From an uncultured bacterium (GTDB lineage: Bacteria; Cyanobacteriota; Vampirovibrionia; Gastranaerophilales; Gastranaerophilaceae), in assembly GCA_902462155.1 (NCBI GenBank), contig CABQAQ010000005.1:1-64000 (forward strand): a stretch of DNA of 64,000 nucleotides. The letters are read 5' to 3'. The translations under genes and the position numbers were made by a program. This document shows positions 18,625 through 28,208 of this stretch, piece by piece. The notes below the pieces were generated by a model that did not search any database, was not told the DNA's origin, and saw only the letters and a list, made by a program, of their open reading frames with translations. Every line of letters begins with the position of its first letter. The first letter of the stretch is position 1.

Positions 18625-18990
18625 TTTTTTATTTCTCCTTACTTTGTTTTCTTTACTTTTTTACTTTTTATTATTCCCATAAATAAGCTATTTTAAATAC
18701 ACATCTGGATAGTTCTTTATAATGAATTATCTATATCAACAAACATTAATCTTAGTGTATTAAAAAGAACTCCTAAAACAAAAAGCTTTTAAATAAAGCT
18801 AACAAGTCAACAGATAAAAATCCCTACCCTAAATAATATAAAAACAGATAATATTGATCATATTTCTAAAAAATCTTATTCGTAATATATATAATAGTAT
18901 CCAGACTTACATTAATAGTGTAAAAGCAAACTCCAAAAAGTCTTTATAAAAATTTGAAATTGCTTCTAAATAATTATTAAAAAATTATAT
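18625..18990. other. intergenic region, no clear feature
   Basis: 366 AT-rich bases between the upstream end of the glutaredoxin gene and the 3' end of the TPR gene, both on the minus strand. It presumably contains the glutaredoxin promoter near 18630-18700. I see no ORF with a start and SD, no RNA gene and no strong hairpin. Confidence 0.5.
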
Positions 18991-19758
18991 TTATAATTTA
19001 TTTTTTATCTTTTCTATAATATTTTCAATATCGTGTTTCTCATCATCATTTAATGAAAATTGTAGATAATCCTCAAAATATTCTATTGCACTATCTTTAT
19101 CGTTCTTTGCTAAAAATAATATTCCTAGCTTCTTATAAGATGGAGCAAATTTATCATTTACAACTATAGCCTTCAAATGATTTGACATAGCTTTATCAAT
19201 CTCATCGTTTGCTTCATAAGCTAAAGCTGTTTGATAAAAAATAAATGGACTATCTGATTTTTTTTCCAACACATTTTCATAATTAGTAATAGCACTTTCC
19301 CAATTACCAAGATCAAAATATACTTGTGCTAAATCCCAACTGGCCTCATAATTATCCGGATCCGTTTCTAAAATATCCGATAATACATCTATTGCTTCTA
19401 TTAACCTCTTGTCAATAATATAAGTTCTTGCTAAATAATGCTTTATGACATTATTATCAGGTAGCTGATATACAGAATTTTGCAATAATTCTATCGCTTT
19501 TAGAATATCTGATGTTTTTACAAAACTATCAGATAAATTGATAATTGTCTGAACTAGTTTATTATCAATAGATAATGCCTTTAAATAATACTCTTGAGCT
19601 TTTTTTTCATCTTGTAGTTTTGAATAACATAATCCAATATTACTTAATATTACAGGATTATTATTATCAATTTTCAAAGCGTTTTCAAAATACTCCAAAG
19701 CCTCTTTATAATTTTTATCTTGATATGATTTTAATGCTGATTTTATTAATTCTTCCAT
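18991..19758 (-). CDS. TPR-repeat protein
   Basis: 255 aa made almost entirely of tetratricopeptide repeats, about seven 34-residue units. Examples are YKEALEYFENALKIDNNNPVILSNIGLCYSKL and WESAITNYENVLEKKSDSP (quoted parts), with the usual Ala/Gly/Tyr positions. No signal peptide or catalytic domain. It is likely a cytosolic protein-protein interaction scaffold; the partner is unknown. It is divergently transcribed from the YebC gene. Confidence 0.88.
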   Translation of the reverse strand: MEELIKSALKSYQDKNYKEALEYFENALKIDNNNPVILSNIGLCYSKLQDEKKAQEYYLKALSIDNKLVQTIINLSDSFVKTSDILKAIELLQNSVYQLPDNNVIKHYLARTYIIDKRLIEAIDVLSDILETDPDNYEASWDLAQVYFDLGNWESAITNYENVLEKKSDSPFIFYQTALAYEANDEIDKAMSNHLKAIVVNDKFAPSYKKLGILFLAKNDKDSAIEYFEDYLQFSLNDDEKHDIENIIEKIKNKL

Positions 19759-19839
19759 ACTTTTTATTTTACAACAAATTATGATAATATAAAATAAATA
19801 TATATTAAAGAAAGATTAAAAGAAAGGTAAATTTACATT

Positions 19840-20598
19840 ATGTCAGGACATTCTAAATGGTCAACAATAAAACATAAAAAAGCCAAAATAGATGCACAAA
19901 GAGGAGTAGCATTCGCAAAATATTCAAGAGAGATTATAGTTGCAGCAAAACTAGGTGGTGGTGACTTAAATGGTAATTTTAGATTAAGAACCGCTGTAGA
20001 TAAAGCGAAAGCTGCAGGTGTTCCAAATGATAATATTAAAAGAGCTATTGATAAAGCTGTTAAAGGCAATGATTCTGACAACTTTGAAGAATTAACCTAT
20101 GAAGGCTATGGGGCAGGTGGTGTTGCTGTTTTTATAGAGGCTCTTACCGATAATCGAAATCGTACTGCCGGAGATATAAGAAGCTATTTTACAAAGTTTA
20201 ATGGTAATCTAGGTGAAAATGGTTGTGTCAGTTGGATGTTTAAACAATTTGGTGTACTTACTTTTAATAAAACTGATTATACTTATGATCAATTGTTCGA
20301 ACTATCTATGGAAATAGAAGCTCTAGATGTTTTAGATGAAGAGGATGAATCTGAATATAAAATTCTATGCCTACCTGAAAACTTCCAAAAAACTGTAGAG
20401 TTCTTTGAAAGTAAAAATTTAAAACCAAACTCATCAGAACTTACACGAATCGCAGAAAATACTATCGAAATTTCTGATCCAAAAATTGCAACATCTATCC
20501 TTAGACTTATGGAAAAAATTGAGGAAAATGATGATGTTCAAAATGTATATTCTAATTTCGAATTCTCTGATGATGTCATCTCTGAGTTAAATTTATAA
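19840..20598 (+). CDS. yebC: YebC/PmpR family protein
   Basis: 252 aa, full length, opening with SGHSKWSTIKHKKAKIDAQRG and including VPNDNIKRAIDKA and YEGYGAGGVAVFIEALTDN. The family was long annotated as transcriptional regulators, and recent work assigns many members to the ribosome, where they relieve stalling at proline-rich stretches. GAAAGG precedes the ATG. Single gene; no operon partner. Confidence 0.95.
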   Translation: MSGHSKWSTIKHKKAKIDAQRGVAFAKYSREIIVAAKLGGGDLNGNFRLRTAVDKAKAAGVPNDNIKRAIDKAVKGNDSDNFEELTYEGYGAGGVAVFIEALTDNRNRTAGDIRSYFTKFNGNLGENGCVSWMFKQFGVLTFNKTDYTYDQLFELSMEIEALDVLDEEDESEYKILCLPENFQKTVEFFESKNLKPNSSELTRIAENTIEISDPKIATSILRLMEKIEENDDVQNVYSNFEFSDDVISELNL

Positions 20599-20704
20599 AC
20601 TTAAAATATATATATATGCTTTAAATATTACCCAATCGATTAATATACTTATATTGTTTAAATTAATAAAATATTAATATTAGTTGATAGGTATATAGTT
20701 TAAA

Positions 20705-22387
20705 ATGCTTAAAAAATCTTTTTTTAATAATATTTTATTATATTCTTCTACATTTGCTCTATTATTCCCTGTAATTTTATATACTACTATGAAATTAAAT
20801 GTGCAAAATTTTTTGTTATATATGCTCATTACTTCCATTATTACTCTTTATCTTCATAATCTTCTCTTAATAAAAAAACTATCAAAAAAATCTCATATTA
20901 AAACCAAGTTAATATCAAAATATTGCGACCTTTGCCCAGATATACTTCTATTTAAAGATACTCATCTTAAATACGAAATTATTAATCGATCTTTTATCAA
21001 TATGCTTAATCTCGATCCTATGAAAGATTATAAAGGATGTTCAACTTTTGATATTCTACAAGAAAACGAGGCCAAAATTATTGACCATTACGACAAAAAA
21101 GCTATCAGTGACGGTACTATACAAAAATTCTCTTTAACTATTAATAATAATATTGTTCTTAATATAAGCTCTTCTCCTATTAAAATTGATGGAAAATTTA
21201 TTGGAATATTAACTCTTGCTAGAGATATTACTAAAATAGCTAACCTACAAAAAGAATTGATCTATAAAAAACAAGAAGTTACAACTATCCTTAATAGTAT
21301 GCCTATTATCTCTATTTTAAAAGATAGTGATGGCAATTATCTTAGTGCAAATAGCAAACTATATGATATACTTGGACAGAAAAATTTAGATATAAGAAAT
21401 ATTCCTCACGATTATTATGGATATGCCTTTAAACAAGAAGTAAAAAAAGAAGATGATATAATACGTAGAACTAAACAAAGTTACACGTTTGAGAAACAAA
21501 TCAAATTTGGTAATCAAGAAAAAAGATGGTATCGACTTGTTAAAGTACCTATATTAGATGATTTTCAAAATATTAAAAAAATTGCTGTTTTTCTGCGTGA
21601 TGTTACTATAGAGAAAAAAGTTGAAGCACAGAAAGAAAACTTTATCTCTACTTTAACTCACGACCTTAAAAATCCTACTTTAGCCCAGATAAGAGCTCTT
21701 GAACTATTGATTAATGATACTTTCGGTAAATTAACTCCTGATCAACACGAGATAATTACTCATACTTTAAACTCTTGTAAATATATGCTTAATATGATTC
21801 TTACCATACTTCATACGTATAAGTTTGATGCTGGTATTGTTAAACTTAATTATTCTAAATTTGATGCTATTGAAGTTACAAAAAAAATTATTGCTGAGTA
21901 CTTATTTATGGCTAAAGATAAAAATCAAAAAATTAAAATCTATTCCAATTATGAATCAATATTCCTGCAAGCCGACGAAATGCAAATTACTCGTGTAATT
22001 ACAAATCTTTTATCTAACTCTATATATTATGGATTCATTAATTCCGAAATAAAAATATTTATTGACAGAACTAAAAATCATAAACTTGTTTTTAAAATCG
22101 AAAACTCTAGCAAATATATTCCACTAAATATCTTGAAAAATATCTTTAATAAATATTCTAATGATGAAAATGATACTTTTCATAAAAATAGTACCGGTAT
22201 CGGACTTTATCTTTCTAAGCAAATTATTTCTGCACACTCAGGTGAAATGATCGCCGATAGCAGCTTATCTAATATAACAACTTTTGGTTTTATTCTTAAC
22301 TGCTATCCTGAATATCGAGATTTTAGTCCAGACTTCTATCAAAGATATAACTGCAACAACAGAACTATTGAAAAATTAAATATTTAA
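20705..22387 (+). CDS. membrane-anchored PAS histidine kinase
   Basis: 560 aa. Two N-terminal transmembrane helices (residues about 8-30 and 36-56) with almost no periplasmic loop, two PAS-type domains (about 72-185, ending LTLARDITK, and 192-305, ending FLRDVTIEKK), HisKA with FISTLTHDLKNPTLAQ, and HATPase_c with NLLSNSIYYG and STGIGLYLSKQII. The D-box is weak (KIENSSKYIP in place of DNG.GI), so ATP binding may be altered. The short loop suggests it senses a membrane or cytosolic redox or ligand signal through PAS. No response regulator is adjacent. Confidence 0.85.
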   Translation: MLKKSFFNNILLYSSTFALLFPVILYTTMKLNVQNFLLYMLITSIITLYLHNLLLIKKLSKKSHIKTKLISKYCDLCPDILLFKDTHLKYEIINRSFINMLNLDPMKDYKGCSTFDILQENEAKIIDHYDKKAISDGTIQKFSLTINNNIVLNISSSPIKIDGKFIGILTLARDITKIANLQKELIYKKQEVTTILNSMPIISILKDSDGNYLSANSKLYDILGQKNLDIRNIPHDYYGYAFKQEVKKEDDIIRRTKQSYTFEKQIKFGNQEKRWYRLVKVPILDDFQNIKKIAVFLRDVTIEKKVEAQKENFISTLTHDLKNPTLAQIRALELLINDTFGKLTPDQHEIITHTLNSCKYMLNMILTILHTYKFDAGIVKLNYSKFDAIEVTKKIIAEYLFMAKDKNQKIKIYSNYESIFLQADEMQITRVITNLLSNSIYYGFINSEIKIFIDRTKNHKLVFKIENSSKYIPLNILKNIFNKYSNDENDTFHKNSTGIGLYLSKQIISAHSGEMIADSSLSNITTFGFILNCYPEYRDFSPDFYQRYNCNNRTIEKLNI

Positions 22388-22481
22388 AGAATATTTAGAC
22401 TTTGTTTGTTTTTTGAATAATACATTTAAAAACTTAATGTCAATTGATAAACAAAAAAACTAAAAGATATGTCAAAAAATA

Positions 22482-23771
22482 TTATTTATTTGAATAAAAG
22501 CTCTTAACTGATGATATTATATAATTACAAATGTCTTCTATATCATTAATTTGTTCAAAATAACTGAAGTTTATTTCTTGTTTTTGATATTTACTCAGCT
22601 TTATTTTAAGGTAATCATATATCCAATTCTTTTTAAAAATATCTTTTTGAAAGATATAATAATGCGTAAAAAGCCAATAAATAATATTATTTTTACTTTT
22701 AGTCGGAGATTCCAGAACTTTTTCAATATTATGAATATCATCAGAATCTTTAATAAGATTATTAAAAGATTTACCAAAAGAAATAATTTTCTTGTCCCAT
22801 AATAGTCCCATAAATCCTGCTTGAGAGCAGATATTAAATACAGCATCTACATACTTAAATAAATATAATGACGGAACAGTATCTGATTTATAATGAAGAT
22901 CATCAAGAAATATAAAGTTTGGATATTTTTCACGGAAATACATTAACATACCTGCGTTTAAAGATTGATATAACATATGTTGTGTAACAAAAACTCCAAT
23001 ATCTTCAGGGATATTATCCATTATATATGACATATATTCAAAGAAACTTTTAAAATCAGTTTCTACTTCAACATTTGGGATACCCAAAAATTGTAATGGT
23101 ACTAAAACATTGTATCTGAATTTAGACACGTACTCTTGTATCTGTTCAGAAAAAGGGTTATTCTGATCAATTATAGACACAAGTTCTTGTTTAAAATTAT
23201 TTATTGTATCATTCTGTTCTTTAGATATTTCAAATTTTTGTATTTCTTTTTTATATTTATTAAGAAAACTAAATTGAGATATACCACAAGGATCATAAAA
23301 AAGAGTACTCATAAACGGAACTCTAGAAAAAATACCACTTTCGACTGATAAAACTAAAGCTTTTGGATAAAGCTCATTAAAAATTTTATTCATGTGATTA
23401 AAACAAAAAATAATATCCGGTTGATAATTATCTAATTTAGTTAAATAAAGTTTTTTCAATAAATTTTTCTGATCACTATTCAAAGTATTTGATAACATTT
23501 TTTTACTTATAGATAAAAAATCAAGATCAGAAAAGATATTTCTTATATCTTTATTTTCAATAGGAATTAAGTTTAGATCATCTATTATATGCAAAGACTG
23601 ATTTTGATAATAAGTAGATTCAGGTACTAAAGACTTTATTTCAACTTTATCTTTTTTATCAACTTTGAAATTATCATAACAATAACATTTAAAAAAAATA
23701 TTAAAATTATTTACTGTAGGTACAAATTTATCAATTAAACAAGTTGGTTCTTCACAGAAAAGTATATTCAT
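22482..23771 (-). CDS. capsule-type glycosyltransferase (KpsC/KpsS-like)
   Basis: 429 aa. I assign it by the C-terminal segment VFNICSQAGFMGLLWDKKIISFGKSF (quoted in part), which matches the 'tSqvGfEALL.gk.vv.fG.aFY' motif of capsule beta-Kdo transferases and related capsular polysaccharide synthesis proteins. The central FVTQHML and FLDDLHYKSDTV also fit. The usual Glu in the GFEALL motif is Met here (GFMGLL). The start overlaps the end of the upstream cytidylyltransferase by 4 bases, so a CMP-sugar maker and its transferase are coupled. No signal peptide. The acceptor is unknown. Confidence 0.6.
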   Translation of the reverse strand: MNILFCEEPTCLIDKFVPTVNNFNIFFKCYCYDNFKVDKKDKVEIKSLVPESTYYQNQSLHIIDDLNLIPIENKDIRNIFSDLDFLSISKKMLSNTLNSDQKNLLKKLYLTKLDNYQPDIIFCFNHMNKIFNELYPKALVLSVESGIFSRVPFMSTLFYDPCGISQFSFLNKYKKEIQKFEISKEQNDTINNFKQELVSIIDQNNPFSEQIQEYVSKFRYNVLVPLQFLGIPNVEVETDFKSFFEYMSYIMDNIPEDIGVFVTQHMLYQSLNAGMLMYFREKYPNFIFLDDLHYKSDTVPSLYLFKYVDAVFNICSQAGFMGLLWDKKIISFGKSFNNLIKDSDDIHNIEKVLESPTKSKNNIIYWLFTHYYIFQKDIFKKNWIYDYLKIKLSKYQKQEINFSYFEQINDIEDICNYIISSVKSFYSNK

Positions 23772-24466
23772 AAAGTACTCTCTTTCTTTAATAAGGCTTT
23801 AGCTATTTCAAAATCATCAGAATCGTCTATATCAACAGATTGTTTTTTATCAAGAATATATAGATATGGATTTTTACCATATAAATACTTCCATTCTATC
23901 ATATTTTTTCTTTCCGAAATATAAAAGCCATTTACTATAATCTTCCAATCAGGAAGAAACTGAGATGGTACGTGTTTATCCGGATTATAATTGATTGGTC
24001 CATTTTCATTCCATAGATATTCTTTAAAAATTTTTGCACTTACTATAGAATCAAATTCTTTTTTGCTTAAGACAAGTTCTTTAAACAATTCAACAGCTTT
24101 AAAATAAGAGTTTATTTCTACTAAAGGACAAACACAAGGCGTCCATAATAAAACGTCTGAATCAATACTTTCAGCAATATTTATAACTACATCATTAAAA
24201 GACCTCGTTTTTTCATCACAAAATTGTTCTTCCCTTTTATGTATTAATACTGTTTTATTTCTCCCCCCCCCCGATTCGCTCTTGGCCATTTCAAGCATTA
24301 TATCACTATTTGAAGATACTACTATTTCATCTATATTTTTTACAAGTTTTAATTGCCGAATTTTATGTACTAATAAATTACTATCCGCAAAAGGCAATAT
24401 ATTCTTATTGGGTAGTCTTTTACTTCCAGATCTTACGGGAATTATTGCTGTAAATTTTTTATTCAT
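23768..24466 (-). CDS. acylneuraminate cytidylyltransferase family (CMP-sugar synthetase)
   Basis: 232 aa. The N-terminus IIPVRSGSKRLPNKNI is the CMP-NeuAc/CMP-sugar synthetase nucleotide-binding signature. VVSSNSDIML and DVLLWTPCVCPLVE (the TSPL-like loop) follow, with a final DIDDSDDFEIAKALL segment. It would activate a nonulosonic acid or related sugar with CTP for surface glycans. Residues G66-G68 are encoded by a run of ten G bases (24263-24272 on the plus strand as C10), in frame here. Such a tract in an AT-rich genome suggests phase variation. It is followed by the coupled glycosyltransferase. Confidence 0.85.
   Translation of the reverse strand: MNKKFTAIIPVRSGSKRLPNKNILPFADSNLLVHKIRQLKLVKNIDEIVVSSNSDIMLEMAKSESGGGRNKTVLIHKREEQFCDEKTRSFNDVVINIAESIDSDVLLWTPCVCPLVEINSYFKAVELFKELVLSKKEFDSIVSAKIFKEYLWNENGPINYNPDKHVPSQFLPDWKIIVNGFYISERKNMIEWKYLYGKNPYLYILDKKQSVDIDDSDDFEIAKALLKKESTL
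24263..24272 (-). repeat. homopolymer G10 tract inside CMP-sugar synthetase gene
   Basis: Ten consecutive C on the plus strand (G on the coding strand), in frame within codons for Ser-Gly-Gly-Gly. It is the longest G/C run in the window and stands out strongly against the AT-rich background. Confidence 0.9.
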
Positions 24467-24612
24467 ATCTATAACTTCTTACACTTAAGTTTACATTATC
24501 TAACTTAAATTATATAGAAATTTAATAGAAATTTACAATAAGTATAAAAAAGAAAAGTTGAAGTATTTTTTTGTATAATATAAAATTAAATATAAAAGGG
24601 AAAATAATAGTT

Positions 24613-25989
24613 GTGGAAACTTTTGATATAATAAGAACAGAAAATAATAGTATAAGCAAATTACCACCACAAAACATAGATGCCGAAGAAGCTATTTTAG
24701 GTGCTGTATTAGTTAATCCCGCAGTATTAAATAAGATAGTAGAATATATAAAACCTGAAAGTTTTTATAAACCAGCTCATAGAATCATATTTGAAGCAGC
24801 ATTAAATTTATATAACAAGGGTAATGCACAGATAGATATATTAACTGTATCTGAAGAGCTAAATTCAGAAAATAAACTTGAAAAAGCCGGTGGAAGAGAA
24901 TATATAAATGATCTAGCCTTAAATACAATAACAACAGCAAATGTTGAAAATTATGCAAAGATTGTACAAGAAAAAGCAATAAAAAGATCTCTTATAGAAG
25001 CAGGCTCTGAAATTGTAACTATGGCATATGATAATTTATCAACCGAAACTACATTAGATACAGCTGAGAAGTTAATATTTAATATAGCACAAGCTAGAGT
25101 ATCAAATGATTTAGTAGCTATTAAAGATCTGGTTTTAGGTAGTTTTGAACAGATAGAATACAGATATAATCACCGAGATGAGCTAACAGGAACAGCAAGC
25201 GGATTCTATGATCTAGACGAGATGACATCAGGTTTGCAAAAATCTGATTTAATTATTCTAGCAGCCAGACCATCTATGGGGAAAACAGCATTTGCATTAA
25301 ATATAGCTCAGAATGCCGCCTTAAGAGATAATAAACCTGTAGCTATTTTCTCTCTTGAAATGCCCAAAGAGCAACTAGTCAAAAGAATGTTATGTTCTGA
25401 AGCAGAAGTAGATACACAAAGATTAAATTCTGGTAATATGCAATCTAGGGACTGGGAAAAATTAACCGAGGCTATGAATCTATTTGCCGATTCGCCTATA
25501 TATATTGATGATACAGCCGGAGCTTCTGTTATGGATATTCGAGCTAAATGCAGGCGTTTAGCTATGGAGGAAAAACAGTTAGGCTTAATAGTTATAGACT
25601 ATTTGCAATTAATGAGTGATAATTCGAAAAATAATGATAGAATTCAGCAGATATCTGCTATATCAAGAGGTCTAAAAGCTTTAGCAAGAGAGTTACAGGT
25701 CCCTATTATAGCTTTATCACAGTTATCTCGTGCCGTAGAACAACGTAATGACAAACGGCCAATGCTTTCTGATTTACGAGAATCAGGGGCTATTGAACAA
25801 GATGCTGATATTGTTATGTTCATATATAGAGATGAGTATTATAATAAAGAAGATACAGAAAATAAAGGTAAAGCCGAAATAGTTTTAGCAAAGCATAGAA
25901 ATGGTCCAGTTGGTAAATTTGAACTGTTATTCCAAGCTAATATTACTAAATTTAAAAATCCTACAAAACATTCTACCGATGTCTTTTAA
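24613..25989 (+). CDS. dnaB: replicative DNA helicase
   Basis: 458 aa. N-terminal domain PPQNIDAEEAILGAVLVNP, linker, and RecA-like C-terminal domain with Walker A (ARPSMGKTAFAL, near residue 215), SLEMPKEQLVKRM, Walker B (LIVIDYLQLM) and the arginine-finger region with LSQLSRAVEQRNDKRP and SGAIEQDADIVMF. The enzyme unwinds DNA at the replication fork. I place the start at the GTG at 24613; a TTG at 24571 would put TATAAT inside the coding region. No intein is present. Confidence 0.96.
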   Translation: METFDIIRTENNSISKLPPQNIDAEEAILGAVLVNPAVLNKIVEYIKPESFYKPAHRIIFEAALNLYNKGNAQIDILTVSEELNSENKLEKAGGREYINDLALNTITTANVENYAKIVQEKAIKRSLIEAGSEIVTMAYDNLSTETTLDTAEKLIFNIAQARVSNDLVAIKDLVLGSFEQIEYRYNHRDELTGTASGFYDLDEMTSGLQKSDLIILAARPSMGKTAFALNIAQNAALRDNKPVAIFSLEMPKEQLVKRMLCSEAEVDTQRLNSGNMQSRDWEKLTEAMNLFADSPIYIDDTAGASVMDIRAKCRRLAMEEKQLGLIVIDYLQLMSDNSKNNDRIQQISAISRGLKALARELQVPIIALSQLSRAVEQRNDKRPMLSDLRESGAIEQDADIVMFIYRDEYYNKEDTENKGKAEIVLAKHRNGPVGKFELLFQANITKFKNPTKHSTDVF

Positions 25990-26066
25990 TTTTTCTTGAC
26001 TTTTGAATTATTTTTTTTTATAATTGTAGCAGTTTGATAAATAGTTTAAAGAAAGGAATAATTAAA

Positions 26067-26549
26067 ATGGTTGCTAGCACTAGAATGAACAATTTAGATA
26101 ACTGCTTAAAAGTAAAATATAACAAATTACAAAAAATTAATAATAATATAGCAGATACAAAAAATAGAATAAGTTATCATCAAACAGTGGCTAAAGAATA
26201 TGCCTTAGATTTGAAGAATTCAGAAATGGATCCTCAAAAATTGGCTGAAAAAGAAAAACATTGCCCTGGATATACAGAAGAGTATTTAAAACAAAGAGCG
26301 TTTTATGACTATAATTCTATAATACATTCAAATAGCGTAATGAAGTTAAAAAATATATTAAATAAAGAAGAAAAACAAGCCGAACAATTGAAAAATGAGA
26401 TATCCGAAATTCAATCAACAAAATTTGATGCGTTTGATTTAGATGATACTATAGGTGAAATTATTGAAGAAACATTTGATAACGAAGCTTATCAAAAAAG
26501 AAAACAACGTGAAACAACTTTTGAAAGTAATAGCAATGATGAATATTAA
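26067..26549 (+). CDS. coiled-coil hypothetical protein
   Basis: 160 aa from the ATG at 26067, preceded by GAAAGGA; an upstream in-frame ATG at 26034 has no SD. Sequence is highly charged and helical: residues 10-45 (QKINNNIADTKNRISYHQT) and 85-115 (LNKEEKQAEQLKNEISEIQ) have heptad-like spacing. There is no membrane segment or signal peptide. The C-terminus is acidic. I do not recognise a family. A short ORF overlaps its 3' end. Confidence 0.6.
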   Translation: MVASTRMNNLDNCLKVKYNKLQKINNNIADTKNRISYHQTVAKEYALDLKNSEMDPQKLAEKEKHCPGYTEEYLKQRAFYDYNSIIHSNSVMKLKNILNKEEKQAEQLKNEISEIQSTKFDAFDLDDTIGEIIEETFDNEAYQKRKQRETTFESNSNDEY

Positions 26550-26730
26550 TAATTCATACTTATACTCAAATTCTATAAATTATATAAAAAAGCATAATTT
26601 ACGAAAAAATATTAATCATTTGACAAAAGATGCTATTAAATCTGATATTAACAATAACCAAAATAGAAAAGAGATAGGTATAATTTCAGATAAAATCGTA
26701 AATCAATTTGATAATATGAAAATTAAATAA
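26536..26730 (+). CDS. small Asn/Lys-rich hypothetical protein
   Basis: A 64-aa frame starting with Met-Met-Asn-Ile-Asn-Asn at 26536 and overlapping the end of the coiled-coil gene by 14 bases, a layout suggesting translational coupling. Composition is Asn/Lys/Ile-rich and helical at the C-terminus (NRKEIGIISDKIVNQF). No SD of its own beyond GAAAG. It runs 8 bases into the convergent bioC gene end. It could be a chance ORF in AT-rich DNA. Confidence 0.35.
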   Translation: MMNINNSYLYSNSINYIKKHNLRKNINHLTKDAIKSDINNNQNRKEIGIISDKIVNQFDNMKIK

Positions 26731-27466
26731 TTCTCTTTTTACAAATTATATAAATCGGATGATAAGTTAAAGATATATCGGTGTAAAATTCTTGATAGGT
26801 ATTAATAAAATTATTTAGTTTATTTTTAGTCCAGATAGCTTTTTTAATACTGTTTACACCGGTATTTTTTATATGTTTTAATACCTGATATGGATTCTCA
26901 AAAAATAATTTATTCATATCTTCTTCAATATGTAAAATTTCAAAATTATTACTGCTAAGAATATAACTCAAATTTTCTAACGAATAATATTTTAAAAAAA
27001 TATTTGCGACTCTTTTTAATTCTATAAAATTTTCCTTACCAAAAGTAGTAAAACAAAAATACCCTTCTTTCTCCAAATTCATATATAAATTTTTAAATAA
27101 ATTATTAAGATCATTAATCCATTGAAATGTTGCATTACTTATAATTAAATCAAATATATATTCTTTTTTTGATAAATTAACCTGCTCAATATCTCCTAAA
27201 ATAAAATTATCAGAAGGATATAACCCACTTACGTCTGTAATATCATTAAGAAAATAATTTTTATAAATAAAACTCCTCTTAGCAACTTTCGTTAAAATAC
27301 CGGAACCACAGCCTATCTCAAAAATATTATCAAATTTATCTAAATTAATATATTGTTTAATCAACATAATTAATTTATCCGCCATACGCTTCTGAATAAT
27401 AGCATTCTGTTGATATGTTTTTATCCCTTTTTCAAAACGTTTTTTTATCAAGTTCTTATCGTTCAT
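26723..27466 (-). CDS. bioC: malonyl-ACP O-methyltransferase
   Basis: 247 aa. BioC layout: KKRFEKGIKTYQQNAIIQKRMA (the SFNrAA..Y...A.vQ-like N-terminus), SAM-binding IFEIGCGSGILTK, FDLIISNATFQWINDL with the motif characteristic of BioC, and GYFCFTTFG. It methylates malonyl-ACP so that fatty-acid synthesis builds the pimeloyl moiety of biotin. It lies directly after bioG with a 4-base overlap. It reaches 8 bases into the opposite-strand small ORF at its 3' end. Confidence 0.9.
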   Translation of the reverse strand: MNDKNLIKKRFEKGIKTYQQNAIIQKRMADKLIMLIKQYINLDKFDNIFEIGCGSGILTKVAKRSFIYKNYFLNDITDVSGLYPSDNFILGDIEQVNLSKKEYIFDLIISNATFQWINDLNNLFKNLYMNLEKEGYFCFTTFGKENFIELKRVANIFLKYYSLENLSYILSSNNFEILHIEEDMNKLFFENPYQVLKHIKNTGVNSIKKAIWTKNKLNNFINTYQEFYTDISLTYHPIYIICKKRII

Positions 27467-28206
27467 AGTTCTAGAATCTCTCTAAAAGTTCTGAATTGAA
27501 AAAATGGAAAATGAGGAAATTTATAAACTTCTGTTCTATCCGATAAATTATAGTTATTCCAAAAATTTAATTGGGATTTAAAAGGAAATATTCTATCATT
27601 CTCTGATATAATAGCCTTATCATACTTAAATTCTACTACTTTACTACTTAAAGAATTATTATCACTTGATAAAAAGCTATTTTTTATATTTATCAATGAT
27701 TCCTTATTATCTTGGATGGGTAATAATGGTTTAAAATTATTAATAAAATAAAAAAGATCTTCTTGATTATTGAATAATTTACCATAAAACTTATTAATAG
27801 TCATAAGGTCTAAATTATCACAGGTAAGATTAAAAACCTTTTCACTAATACCAAAATGCTTATCAATAGGCCTCAAAGTACCGTTAATAGCTATAGAATA
27901 ATCTATTTTTGGCAAACAACACACAACCTTAGATGATACATAAACTCCATACGAATATGCTATTAAAAATATCTTTTTATATTTCGAAAAATCAAACTCT
28001 AAATTAAAATCTCGATAATTATACACAAATAGAATATCCATATCAGATTCTAAAAAACTAAAACAATGATAATCCAAAGCCCAGCCACAGAAAAAAATAA
28101 TTAGCGAGTTAAGATTATCATCAGGGTAATCAATTGATTGACTACCCTGATACTTAGATTCTATCTTATTTCTATTAGATTTAGACTCTCTTAAGAATAT
28201 ATCCAT
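27463..28206 (-). CDS. bioG: pimeloyl-ACP methyl ester esterase, BioG (DUF452) type
   Basis: 247 aa. Alpha/beta hydrolase with IIFFCGWALD, VYNYRDFNLEFDFSKY, AYSYGV containing the nucleophile Ser, SIAINGTLRPIDKHFGI and the late FKSQLNFW and FPHFPFFQF segment with the catalytic His. These match BioG, which removes the methyl ester from pimeloyl-ACP, the step opposite to BioC. The first 30 residues are an unusual charged, Ser/Lys/Asn-rich extension. It sits 2 bases after gltX and overlaps bioC by 4. Confidence 0.88.
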   Translation of the reverse strand: MDIFLRESKSNRNKIESKYQGSQSIDYPDDNLNSLIIFFCGWALDYHCFSFLESDMDILFVYNYRDFNLEFDFSKYKKIFLIAYSYGVYVSSKVVCCLPKIDYSIAINGTLRPIDKHFGISEKVFNLTCDNLDLMTINKFYGKLFNNQEDLFYFINNFKPLLPIQDNKESLINIKNSFLSSDNNSLSSKVVEFKYDKAIISENDRIFPFKSQLNFWNNYNLSDRTEVYKFPHFPFFQFRTFREILEL

Positions 28207-28208
28207 CT

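Noticed and set aside
24571..24612. Longer dnaB start at TTG
   Set aside because: The codons TTG-TAT-AAT coincide with a -10 promoter box, and homologues begin near the downstream GTG.
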